Positions 24,168-31,973 of a DNA stretch of 50,929 bases are shown piece after piece (position 1 is the first letter of the stretch; each line of letters begins with the position of its first letter). A program made the position numbers and the translations under genes. The notes under the pieces are model-generated. The model made no database searches. It saw only the letters and a list, made by a program, of their open reading frames with translations, and was not told the DNA's origin. Origin of the DNA: Clostridiales bacterium. GTDB taxonomy: Bacteria > Bacillota > Clostridia > Christensenellales > Pumilibacteraceae. The stretch is taken from positions 1-50,929 of the forward strand of contig JAFLVD010000006.1 of the NCBI GenBank assembly GCA_022508485.1. Reading direction: 5' to 3'.

Positions 24168-25353
24168 ACTCTCCTCCGTTGTCGACTATATCCCCCGAGG
24201 GAACAATAGTTCCGCGCTTAATGACGGAATTTCTTCCTACAAGCGCTATGCGCGTTTTATCCGACTTTTCGTCGCCGATTTGCGCCTTGTCCTCTATGGT
24301 AACGTGCTCGTCTATCATGCCGTACTTAATTTTAACGTTCTTTCCGACGACCGAGCCTTGCATGACGATACTGTTTTCCACGACCGCGCCCTTTCCGACG
24401 ATTACGCCCTCGCCTATTACCGAGTTTATAACCGTGCCGTGAATTTCGCAGCCGGTAGTCATAATGGAATTGATAAACTTGCCTGTTTCGCCTATGTACG
24501 ACGGCGGAAGGGGCTGGTTGCGCGAGTAAATCTTAAACGACGGGTCGTCGAGGTCGAAAATCGGCTTGTCGCCCAGTAGATCCATATTCGCTTCCCAAAG
24601 ACTCGTAACCGTACCGACGTCCTTCCAGTATCCGTCGAACTGATAGGCATACATGCGCGCTTTTGCGGCGAGCATCTTGGGAATGATATTTTTTCCGAAG
24701 TCGTTGACCGAGTTTTTATCCGCCTCGTCGGCGACAAGCTCGCGCACGAGCACGTCCTTTTTAAAGATGTAAATACCCATGCTCGCGTGGTTGCTCTTGG
24801 GATTTTTCGGCTTTTCCTCGAAAGAAGTTATGCTCTTATCGGGCGCATAGTCCATTATGCCGAAGCGGCTCGCCTCTTCGGTGGGAACGTCTATAACCGC
24901 AATCGTGCAGTCGGCGTTGTGCGCAATGTGCTCGGCAAGCATTTTGCCGTAATCCATTTTGTAAATGTGGTCGCCCGATAAAATCAAAACGTGCTCGGAG
25001 TCGTACTCGTTAAGGAAATGCAGGTTTTGATAAATGGCGTTTGCGGTGCCTTTATACCACTCGCCGCCCTTTTTTGCCTGGTACGGCGGAAGGGTGTGAA
25101 CGCCGCCGTAGCTGCGGTCAAGGTCCCACGGCTCGCCGTTACCGACGTACTCGTTAAGGATAAGCGGCTGGTACTGCGTGAGCACGCCGACGGTGTCGAT
25201 TCCCGAGTTGGTGCAGTTGCTTAACGGGAAGTCGATAATGCGGTACTTGGCGCCGAACGACACGGCCGGCTTTGCCACGCTGTTGGTAAGCGCAAAAAGC
25301 CGCGTACCCTGTCCGCCGGCAAGAAGCATTGCGATACATTTTTTCTTTTTCAT
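24163..25353 (-). CDS. glgC: Glucose-1-phosphate adenylyltransferase, catalytic subunit
   Basis: The protein has 396 residues, normal for GlgC. It makes ADP-glucose from glucose-1-phosphate and ATP, the committed step of glycogen synthesis. The sequence shows the GGQGTRL nucleotide loop (13-19), [15 protein letters not shown], the metal-binding [10 protein letters not shown] (~residues 125-134), FEEKPKNP for glucose-1-phosphate contact, and a C-terminal beta-helix. The ATG at 25353 follows a CGGAG site. It leads the operon glgC-glgD-glgA. The last codons and the stop (TCC TAA) lie within the right end of the palindromic repeat element, so an insertion may have replaced the original C-terminal end. 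Confidence 0.96.
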   Translation of the reverse strand: MKKKKCIAMLLAGGQGTRLFALTNSVAKPAVSFGAKYRIIDFPLSNCTNSGIDTVGVLTQYQPLILNEYVGNGEPWDLDRSYGGVHTLPPYQAKKGGEWYKGTANAIYQNLHFLNEYDSEHVLILSGDHIYKMDYGKMLAEHIAHNADCTIAVIDVPTEEASRFGIMDYAPDKSITSFEEKPKNPKSNHASMGIYIFKKDVLVRELVADEADKNSVNDFGKNIIPKMLAAKARMYAYQFDGYWKDVGTVTSLWEANMDLLGDKPIFDLDDPSFKIYSRNQPLPPSYIGETGKFINSIMTTGCEIHGTVINSVIGEGVIVGKGAVVENSIVMQGSVVGKNVKIKYGMIDEHVTIEDKAQIGDEKSDKTRIALVGRNSVIKRGTIVPSGDIVDNGGES

Positions 25354-25395
25354 ATTTTCACTCCGTATATGATTATATTAAATTATGTTTTTAAT

Positions 25396-25423
25396 AGTAT
25401 AGCACTTAATAAATAAATGTCAA
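25396..25423 (-). promoter_or_regulatory. Promoter of glgC-glgD-glgA
   Basis: On the minus strand TTGACA (25423-25418), a 16-base spacer and TATACT (25401-25396). Transcription would begin near 25389, 36 bases before the glgC ATG. Two copies of a dyad-bearing repeat lie directly upstream. Confidence 0.75.
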
Positions 25424-25431
25424 TACTTTTG

Positions 25432-25458
25432 CCAACCAAATGTTGGACGATTGTCGTG
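25432..25458. promoter_or_regulatory. Dyad repeat, copy 1, upstream of the glgC promoter
   Basis: The core is CCAAC-CAAAT-GTTGG (25432-25446), a perfect dyad, followed by CGATTGTC-TG after one base. It sits eight bases upstream of the -35 box. A near-identical copy lies 91 bases farther on, which suggests a regulator site. The regulator is unknown. Confidence 0.55.
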
Positions 25459-25522
25459 TGTGTACATAAATGTTTGTTTGAGGTTTCACCCGACTAATTG
25501 CATTTACTTTTGTCACTCGATA

Positions 25523-25549
25523 CCAACCAAATGTTGGGCGATTGTCATG
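25523..25549. promoter_or_regulatory. Dyad repeat, copy 2, upstream of the glgC promoter
   Basis: This copy agrees with copy 1 at 25 of 27 positions and has the same CCAAC/GTTGG dyad (25523-25537). It lies between the glgC promoter and the end of the neighbouring surface-protein gene. A weak second copy of an insertion footprint is the alternative. Confidence 0.5.
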
Positions 25550-25567
25550 AGTAGCGATAACACATAA

Positions 25568-25605
25568 GCAAAGCGGCGGACCGAATAATCGACCGCCGCT
25601 TTGTG
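25568..25605 (-). terminator. Terminator of the surface-lipoprotein operon
   Basis: GCAAAGCGGCGG (25568-25579) pairs with CCGCCGCTTTGTG (25593-25605). The stem is GC-strong but the T-run on the minus strand is short (CTTTGCTT). It lies 30 bases after the stop at 25635. Confidence 0.7.
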
Positions 25606-25634
25606 TGCTTTAATACTGTCGGCTAAACTTATTT

Positions 25635-28600
25635 TCAGCCCTGTTTTGTGAGCGTAGGCGTGCCTGTAACCTTAATGATGTTCCTCGACAAGGTGTTGCT
25701 GACGTGCGTCAGTTTAGTCATATCGTCGGAAATAGTAAACGTTAAGGTGTGTCCCACTTCGCTGCTGCTCGAAAAAGTGTTGGTAACGGTAAACACTATC
25801 GTTTTTCCGGTGATTTCGGCTGTAAAGTCTAACCACTCGGTGCTTATCGTAATTCTGCCGGAAAGATCTGCCGAATCGTTAAACACAATGCTCATCGACT
25901 CGCCGGTATCCCATTCGGTATTAACGGTGCCGCTGAACCTCATGCCTGCAAACACGCTCTTGCCGAGAAGGTCGGGATTGCCCTTTTCGATGCCGTACGA
26001 GGCGGAAGAGCCGTCGGCGGCGTTGAATATGGTAAGCTGCGTGCCGTTTACGATATTGTACACTCTGCCGTCGCCCGTCTTGCCGTAACCGTCGAGAGTA
26101 ACGGTGCCTGCGCCGCCCGGAAGGTTGTAGGTGCCCTCGAAGCCGTCAAGCTCTTTGGTGTAGGCGCCGTCGCCGAGCGTAACAACGTACATTCTCGAAG
26201 CGTTTACAAACGTAATCTTTCTTCCTTCGATAACGGTGTAAGCGAGAGAGAGCGTTCCGCCTGCGAAGGTCAGATTGCCGTAGCCGTCGACTACTATTTG
26301 ACCGTACTCGCCTTCGTAGGTTCCGTCAAGTCCGTCCGCACCGACAAAGCCGCTGCCGTCGTACGAGCCTTTAAACACTTGGTTGCCATTTGCGTCTTTT
26401 ATGGTAACGACGTTGTTTTTGGTCTTGAGCCCGGTCAAGTTGGTGGTTGCGGTGCCGTTAATCAAAACCTCGACGTTTCCGTAAACCTTGCCATTGTATA
26501 CGAAGAATACTTTATCTACATTGTTCACTTTAAACACGCCGAGCTTGGTGTAGTTGCTGTCCCATACCGCATACGTAGATGTATTCTGGTTAGCGTAGGA
26601 TCCGGAAACGGTATCGGTGTCGGGATTGGCTAAGTAAGTGTAAACGTAAAGGTCGGTGCCGAGCGTCGTGCCGTTGCCGTAGTTTGTAACGATGGTCTTA
26701 CCTACTGCGTCGTAGTACAGGTAAGAGCCGTTTAAGGTGTAAACACCGTCGCCTACCTCAACGAGAGTGCCGCTCTTTGTGCCGCTAACGGTACCCAGAG
26801 GATCTATCGTAAGGTTGCCGTAAGTGGATCCGCGCAAAGCCGTGCTGTCAAACTCAACGCCTTTGTACGTTCCCGTAAGCGCGTGCGCCTCGCCCCACTT
26901 GGCGTAGTAGGTTACCGCAACGCCGGCTACTACCGTGTCGGCGGTTACCTGTTCGCCCCAGTCGCCGGACTGGGTGCCGTCCGCGGTAAACCAACCGAAG
27001 AACAGCAAGGTGCCGTTGGTTACGTCGCCGATAGCCTTAACGGTGCCGATCTTGTCGCCGACGTACTTGTCGGTCTGGGTGTCGTTGGGCGTGCCCGAAA
27101 CGAGATAGTTCCAGGTAATGGTAGCCGCGGCGTCCCACTTGGCGTAGTAGGTGTAGGTTTCGCCAAGCTCGGGAGTTACGGTGTCTATCAGGCTGCCCCA
27201 CTCGCCGCTCGTCGTGCCGTCGTTGTTATACCAGCCGCGGAATATATAGCCTTCCTCGGTAAGGCCGGTGGGAAGCGTATACTCTACGTCCGCCCAAACG
27301 GTCTCGGCATCTTGCGAAGCGTGTGCGGTTTCGTAATTGATTGTTACCTTATTTTCGGTAGCGGTGTAGGTGCGATTATCGGTATCGCTGTAATTGATAA
27401 CGACCGTGTACGATTCTACGTTCTTGCCGCCCTCTTTAACGAGCAGCTTGTACGTAAATGCGTCGGCGTCGACTTCGTAGTACTTGCCGGACTTATCGCC
27501 CCAAGTAAAGTCCTCGCTTCCGTTAAGGAAGAGGTCGTCGCCGGCGTCGCTCTTGTAGGTGCCGCGCGTTACGTCGGCCTCCTGAATTTCAGAGCCTTTG
27601 GCGCCGGTGCTTATAAACTCGAGGATAATGTTGCCTTCGCTGTCCTTTACCGTTACGAAGTTGCCTGCGGTGGCAAATTCGGGAACGGTCTGCACGTTCT
27701 CGCCTGCGGCGGTGGTAGCCGAAGCCTGCACGTCGCCGTAAACCTTGTTGTTATGGACGAAGTATGTTTTTACTTCGTCGTCCACATTAAACTCAACAAT
27801 GTAGGTGTAGAGCGAGTTCATTACCCAGTATGCAACGTTGTCGTACTGAGAAATTGCAGATACGTTGTCGGATTTAACGAATACGTAAATATCGTTATTG
27901 AGAGTTGCGGTGGATTGGTTATATCCCATAGCGATGGTTTCGGTTTCGGCGTCGTAGTAGACGTACCTTGCCTGGCCGGTAATTACCGCGATTCCGGTCT
28001 CGGGCGAGTACTCGCCGATAACGCCGGTAACAGAGCCGGACACGTTGCCGAGCGCGTCAACGGTAAGCGTTTTCGCCGCGGAAGACGCGCCGTAAACATA
28101 ACCGTTGTAAAGCTCGTAGCCCTTGTAAGAGCCTGCCATCGGGTGCGGATCGACCCACTTAGCGTAGAAGGTTACGTTAGTTTCGGTAAGCACGGTGTTA
28201 ACGGTAACCTGCGTACCCCAATCTCCGTCGAGCGTTCCGTTTTTGGTGAACCAGCCGGCAAACGTCTTGTTGCCGTTTACTATGCCCTCAATCGACTGTA
28301 AGTACTCGATAGAGTCGCTTACGTACTTGGTATTGTCCGTCGCGTTGGGCGTGCCGTCGACGAGGTAATTCCAGGTTACGGTTACCTGCGCCTCGTACTT
28401 GCCGAATACGGTAACGTTGGCGTCGGGAGTTACGGAAAGAAGCTTATTGCCCCACTCGCCGCTCGAAGCGCCGTTTTGGCTGTACCAGCCGCGGAATATG
28501 TAACCTGCGTTTACAATGCCTTCCGCAAGCGTGTACTCGATATACTTGTTGACCGAAACGGTAGAAGGAACGTTATGGCTACCGGCCGAGTACGAAACGT

Positions 28601-31600
28601 TAACCATTGCTTTATTGACGGAGTACGCCGAGCCGTTAAGAGTAAGCTCGTAGTATTCGGTGCGCTTGCCATCTTCTACGACGAACATGTCGTAGTAGGA
28701 CTTGCCTTCCGCCTTTTTATAGGTACCGGTCTTATCGCCCCAAGTAAAGTTGCCGTAACCGTCGAGAACGAGGCTGTCGCCGCTCGAGGAATAAGAGCCT
28801 TCCATAAAGTCGGGCGAATTGGGAACGGTGATAACTCTGCCGTTAATCATAAGCTCGGCAAGGTACACGCGGTCGTCGTAGGAATCAACGCTGCTGTCCT
28901 TTTTGTAATCGAAGAACAGAGACTGTCCGTCGGTAAGCGTAATCTTTATTTCCTGCGCGTCGGCTATAGTTTTGTTGCCGCCCACGCCGTTAACCAAAAC
29001 ATCGTTGCTTTGACTCGCATCCTTATAGTGGCGAATGGTGAGTTTATCGGAAGTTTCGGTGCTCGTCCACCATTTAAACGAAATCGTTATAGGTCCGTCG
29101 TTGGCTGTAATCCTCATCGTAGCGCTGGAATTGCTTGCGTTTATTTTGGCACTGTTGCTCTTCCAGTAGCCGGTTGCGCCGTCGTATACCCAGCCGTACC
29201 TATTATCCATCTCGAACGACCAAATTCCGAGCGGATCCCACTTGCCGTAGTAGACCGAACCGTCATCATACTCGGTGGAAAGCAAAGCTTCCTCATCGGC
29301 CGAGTATTCTACGCCGTCCACTTCCACGAACCAACCGACAAAGCCGGTGTTGTTTACGGGGTTAATCTTTTGCGCGTCGGTAAGCTCGGGCAGAATGTCG
29401 CCGAGCGTGTCGCCGTCCGCAAAGTATACGGTTACGTACGTTTCGGCGGTTTTGCCGTAAAGCTTAAACTCTATGCTGGCAAGCGACCACTTTCCGTAAA
29501 GCGTTACGTCGGTCTCGCTGTTAACCTCGTGAACGGGAGAGCCGTTAAGACCGGGGTTATCGTACCAACCGAGGAAGCCGACCTCGTCAAAGTCGCCTAC
29601 CTCCGTGGTAACGTTCGCAAACCAAGTCGCACTGTCGGTGTCTTTACCGTCAACAGTGTTGTTGTAAACGCGCGTAATCGTTATAAGCTGAACCTCGCCG
29701 GTAAACGTGTAGCTGTCGTCGCCTACCGAAATATGATAGTACGCGGCGTCGGTACCGTCGTTAACGATATACAGCCCGAACGCATAGCCTGCGCCTGCCG
29801 CCGCCTTTACGTAGCGAAGAGTAAAGTTCGAACCGGTGTATTTCTCGGGGCCGGATACAATCGTGCCGAAGCCGGCGCCGTTAAGCGTAAAGCTGAACGC
29901 CTTGTTGCCGTCCGTCGTCTGCTCTTCAAAGTCGAACACGTCGATTGTGCCGGTGTAAGTACCTTCAAGCCCGTCGGTTTCCACGAGCACGCCCGAAGCG
30001 TTTTTGCCGAAGCCGTAAAGCTTGTCGTCATCCTTGTCGAACACCGCGACGTAATCCGCTTTAAAGCAGTTTTCCGCGGCGATATCGGTGCCGGTGATAA
30101 GCGGCGAATTCTTAAACTTAACGTTAAAGTAAGCGTCGCCGTCGCGAACGAAAATATTGTTGGTTGCGGCCGCTGCGCTTACTTTAAGCGAAACGGCAAT
30201 GCCGCCATCCCATATAGACATTGTGGACTCGATGGCGTCTACGGTATCGAGCGCCTCTTTTGTGGTGTAGTCGTCGATATCGACGGGAACGAACACTACA
30301 AGTCTGTTGGGCGTGGGAACAACCATGACGCCCGACGACATTTCCACGAAGCCGTAGTATTCGGTTACCTTGCCGTTCGGCTTAATAGTGGGGATCGAAT
30401 CGGTCCTGTCCATCTCGCGAACGGTAATTTTAAGCTTGCCGTTACTCGCGTCGATAAGCTCTAACGTAAAGTGGCCCTGGGAAATGACCCATGCATACTC
30501 GTTAAAGCACGAGGCTGCGACGAATCCGTCCGTTTCGGGGGTAAACACCATCGTGCCGGACAGCGACGTACGCTCGTGCGTGTCGGGATCGTTGTTATAA
30601 CTCCAGTGGTTGTAGCGGCTGACAGCCGTGTTAACCTCGTCGGTATCGTAGGAGAACGAAACGTAATCCTTGTTGTCGTAAGGCGCGGTCAGCTTGTCTG
30701 CCGTCTTGTACCTCACGACCAACTCGCCTACGTCCTCTATGTTAGCTTTATACACGTCAAACGCCGCCGTATTGTAGTTGGCGGAAACAGACGCGTTAAC
30801 GTCCTTAGTCCAAACGCTTGAATTGTTAAGAGCCGCAACGGACTTTGTTTCGCTATACTCTTCGTCGCCCTCGCGCTTGCAGTGGCGTGTAAGCGTGCCG
30901 CCCGATGTAAGGGTCGGCTCGCCGTCCTCCCATTCCCAATCGGTCAAATCGTGGCCGAGCGGAGGAACTTCTACGCCGAACGAAACGGAATACTGCGAGT
31001 TTACGTACTGTCTCGTACCCGGAGTTTCGCAGTCGCCGCCCACTATCTCGCCGGGAACCCAGAACGTGGTGTTGCTAAGCGCAGGGACGTCGCGCGTTTC
31101 CTCGCCGCCGTCGTTGTCGAGGCAGGTGCGGATTATCTTGCCGCCGGCTGTAAACGAAGGCTCGTTGCCCTCTTTTACCGTCCATGCGGACCAACGGTCG
31201 CCGTGGCCTTTGGCGGCAACGGTAACGGTGTAATCCAGGCTGTATGTATCGTTATGGTAGACGGTCTTACCGGCTGCGGTGTGCGTAGCTTCGGTCTGCT
31301 CTTTTACCGTCCAGAACTCGGCGTCGGATAAAGGCTTAAGCTCTGCGGTTTCCTGACCGCCGTCATTTGCGGTGCAGTAGTGAATTGCAAGGCCGGATCC
31401 GTTCTGGGTCGGCTTGCTGTCCGCCTTAACCTCCCACGCGCCCCAGTCGTGGCCGAGCGCGGGGTCGCCGGGTACTCTTACCGATACGTTATACTCGGCG
31501 GAGGTGTACGAAGTGTAGCCTGCGTCGGTATGAGTGGGCGCTTTTACCGTCGACTTCCAAAAGTCGGTGTCGGAAAGTGCCGGAACTTCGACCGTTTTTG

Positions 31601-31784
31601 TACTGCCGTCCGCTTCGCAGGCGCCCGTCAGGGTACCGCCTTTGTCGAGGGTGGGCGCAGTTGTAACGGTCCACTTGTACTCGTGCGTGTGCTCTGTCTG
31701 TTCCTCACACGCAATCATCGTAAAGCATGCGCACACGCCGAGGACGATTGCAACGAGGATTGAGAGCGTTTTGGTCTTTTTCAT
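25635..31784 (-). CDS. Giant repeat lipoprotein with InlB-type B repeats
   Basis: The protein has 2,049 residues. The signal ends at Cys26 (MIAC). Residues ~30-330 hold four or five copies of a ~75-residue unit with GHDWGAW and cysteine/glycine spots (CxxDGG). A wide beta region follows (~340-730). From ~730 there are InlB B-repeat/Flg_new units ending in YGKW or YAKW. Residues ~995-1820 are a tandem duplication of a ~415-residue block, each copy starting with a DGYGNFTWGDKxGxY-type strand and containing two B-repeat units. The rest is more DGYG modules. There is no catalytic motif; it looks like a large adhesion or structural surface protein. AAGGAG precedes the ATG at 31784. It has its own promoter (31902-31930) with a terminator-like hairpin in its leader. 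Confidence 0.9.
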   Translation of the reverse strand: MKKTKTLSILVAIVLGVCACFTMIACEEQTEHTHEYKWTVTTAPTLDKGGTLTGACEADGSTKTVEVPALSDTDFWKSTVKAPTHTDAGYTSYTSAEYNVSVRVPGDPALGHDWGAWEVKADSKPTQNGSGLAIHYCTANDGGQETAELKPLSDAEFWTVKEQTEATHTAAGKTVYHNDTYSLDYTVTVAAKGHGDRWSAWTVKEGNEPSFTAGGKIIRTCLDNDGGEETRDVPALSNTTFWVPGEIVGGDCETPGTRQYVNSQYSVSFGVEVPPLGHDLTDWEWEDGEPTLTSGGTLTRHCKREGDEEYSETKSVAALNNSSVWTKDVNASVSANYNTAAFDVYKANIEDVGELVVRYKTADKLTAPYDNKDYVSFSYDTDEVNTAVSRYNHWSYNNDPDTHERTSLSGTMVFTPETDGFVAASCFNEYAWVISQGHFTLELIDASNGKLKITVREMDRTDSIPTIKPNGKVTEYYGFVEMSSGVMVVPTPNRLVVFVPVDIDDYTTKEALDTVDAIESTMSIWDGGIAVSLKVSAAAATNNIFVRDGDAYFNVKFKNSPLITGTDIAAENCFKADYVAVFDKDDDKLYGFGKNASGVLVETDGLEGTYTGTIDVFDFEEQTTDGNKAFSFTLNGAGFGTIVSGPEKYTGSNFTLRYVKAAAGAGYAFGLYIVNDGTDAAYYHISVGDDSYTFTGEVQLITITRVYNNTVDGKDTDSATWFANVTTEVGDFDEVGFLGWYDNPGLNGSPVHEVNSETDVTLYGKWSLASIEFKLYGKTAETYVTVYFADGDTLGDILPELTDAQKINPVNNTGFVGWFVEVDGVEYSADEEALLSTEYDDGSVYYGKWDPLGIWSFEMDNRYGWVYDGATGYWKSNSAKINASNSSATMRITANDGPITISFKWWTSTETSDKLTIRHYKDASQSNDVLVNGVGGNKTIADAQEIKITLTDGQSLFFDYKKDSSVDSYDDRVYLAELMINGRVITVPNSPDFMEGSYSSSGDSLVLDGYGNFTWGDKTGTYKKAEGKSYYDMFVVEDGKRTEYYELTLNGSAYSVNKAMVNVSYSAGSHNVPSTVSVNKYIEYTLAEGIVNAGYIFRGWYSQNGASSGEWGNKLLSVTPDANVTVFGKYEAQVTVTWNYLVDGTPNATDNTKYVSDSIEYLQSIEGIVNGNKTFAGWFTKNGTLDGDWGTQVTVNTVLTETNVTFYAKWVDPHPMAGSYKGYELYNGYVYGASSAAKTLTVDALGNVSGSVTGVIGEYSPETGIAVITGQARYVYYDAETETIAMGYNQSTATLNNDIYVFVKSDNVSAISQYDNVAYWVMNSLYTYIVEFNVDDEVKTYFVHNNKVYGDVQASATTAAGENVQTVPEFATAGNFVTVKDSEGNIILEFISTGAKGSEIQEADVTRGTYKSDAGDDLFLNGSEDFTWGDKSGKYYEVDADAFTYKLLVKEGGKNVESYTVVINYSDTDNRTYTATENKVTINYETAHASQDAETVWADVEYTLPTGLTEEGYIFRGWYNNDGTTSGEWGSLIDTVTPELGETYTYYAKWDAAATITWNYLVSGTPNDTQTDKYVGDKIGTVKAIGDVTNGTLLFFGWFTADGTQSGDWGEQVTADTVVAGVAVTYYAKWGEAHALTGTYKGVEFDSTALRGSTYGNLTIDPLGTVSGTKSGTLVEVGDGVYTLNGSYLYYDAVGKTIVTNYGNGTTLGTDLYVYTYLANPDTDTVSGSYANQNTSTYAVWDSNYTKLGVFKVNNVDKVFFVYNGKVYGNVEVLINGTATTNLTGLKTKNNVVTIKDANGNQVFKGSYDGSGFVGADGLDGTYEGEYGQIVVDGYGNLTFAGGTLSLAYTVIEGRKITFVNASRMYVVTLGDGAYTKELDGFEGTYNLPGGAGTVTLDGYGKTGDGRVYNIVNGTQLTIFNAADGSSASYGIEKGNPDLLGKSVFAGMRFSGTVNTEWDTGESMSIVFNDSADLSGRITISTEWLDFTAEITGKTIVFTVTNTFSSSSEVGHTLTFTISDDMTKLTHVSNTLSRNIIKVTGTPTLTKQG
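26330..28806 (-). repeat. Tandem ~1.24-kb internal duplication in the giant lipoprotein
   Basis: Two adjacent blocks (about 27571-28806 and 26330-27570) encode the same order of motifs: a FTWGDKxGxY module, GYIFRGWY..G..SGEWG, FxGWFTxxGTxxGDWG, YYAKW or FYAKW, then a ~170-residue beta region with VFxVxNxxxVYG. The protein copies are clearly homologous but diverged, so this is an old duplication. Borders are approximate. Confidence 0.75.
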
Positions 31785-31807
31785 ATCCTACTCCTTAAAT
31801 GGGTTGT

Positions 31808-31831
31808 ACCGCGGTAAAAGCGCACCGCGGT
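31808..31831. repeat. Paired ACCGCGGT palindromes in the leader
   Basis: The self-complementary ACCGCGGT occurs at 31808-31815 and 31824-31831, separated by eight bases. They can form one hairpin. It lies 24 bases before the ATG at 31784, close to the ribosome site, and could affect translation or bind a regulator. Confidence 0.5.
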
Positions 31832-31852
31832 CCGTTTACAAAGTAATTATAA

Positions 31853-31896
31853 AAATACGCGCACAGAGACATCATCGTGCTCCTATGCGCGTATTT
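31853..31896 (-). terminator. Terminator or attenuator directly after a promoter
   Basis: AAATACGCGCA (31853-31863) pairs with TGCGCGTATTT (31886-31896) around a 22-base loop; on the minus strand TTTTTATA follows. It could end the upstream lipoprotein transcript, but the promoter at 31902-31930 starts RNA right at this stem, so it is also the first structure of the giant-lipoprotein leader. Confidence 0.8.
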
Positions 31897-31901
31897 AAAA
31901 T

Positions 31902-31930
31902 ATTATATAATTTTTCAGACACTATGTCAA
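31902..31930 (-). promoter_or_regulatory. Consensus promoter upstream of the giant lipoprotein
   Basis: On the minus strand TTGACA (31930-31925), exactly 17 bases, then TATAAT (31907-31902). Transcription would start near 31895, within or at the first base of the hairpin at 31853-31896, about 110 bases before the ATG at 31784. Confidence 0.85.
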
Positions 31931-31973
31931 ACGTTTTTACGGCGTTTTAGGCAATAATTTTTTGTAAAGCCGA

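Noticed and set aside
25432-25549. CRISPR array
   Set aside because: Only two repeat copies, 91 bases apart, with no further units and no cas genes.
28476-30464. A 662-codon plus-strand open frame
   Set aside because: It is antisense to the giant lipoprotein, in the codon-aligned frame, and is explained by absence of TTA, CTA and TCA codons in the sense gene.
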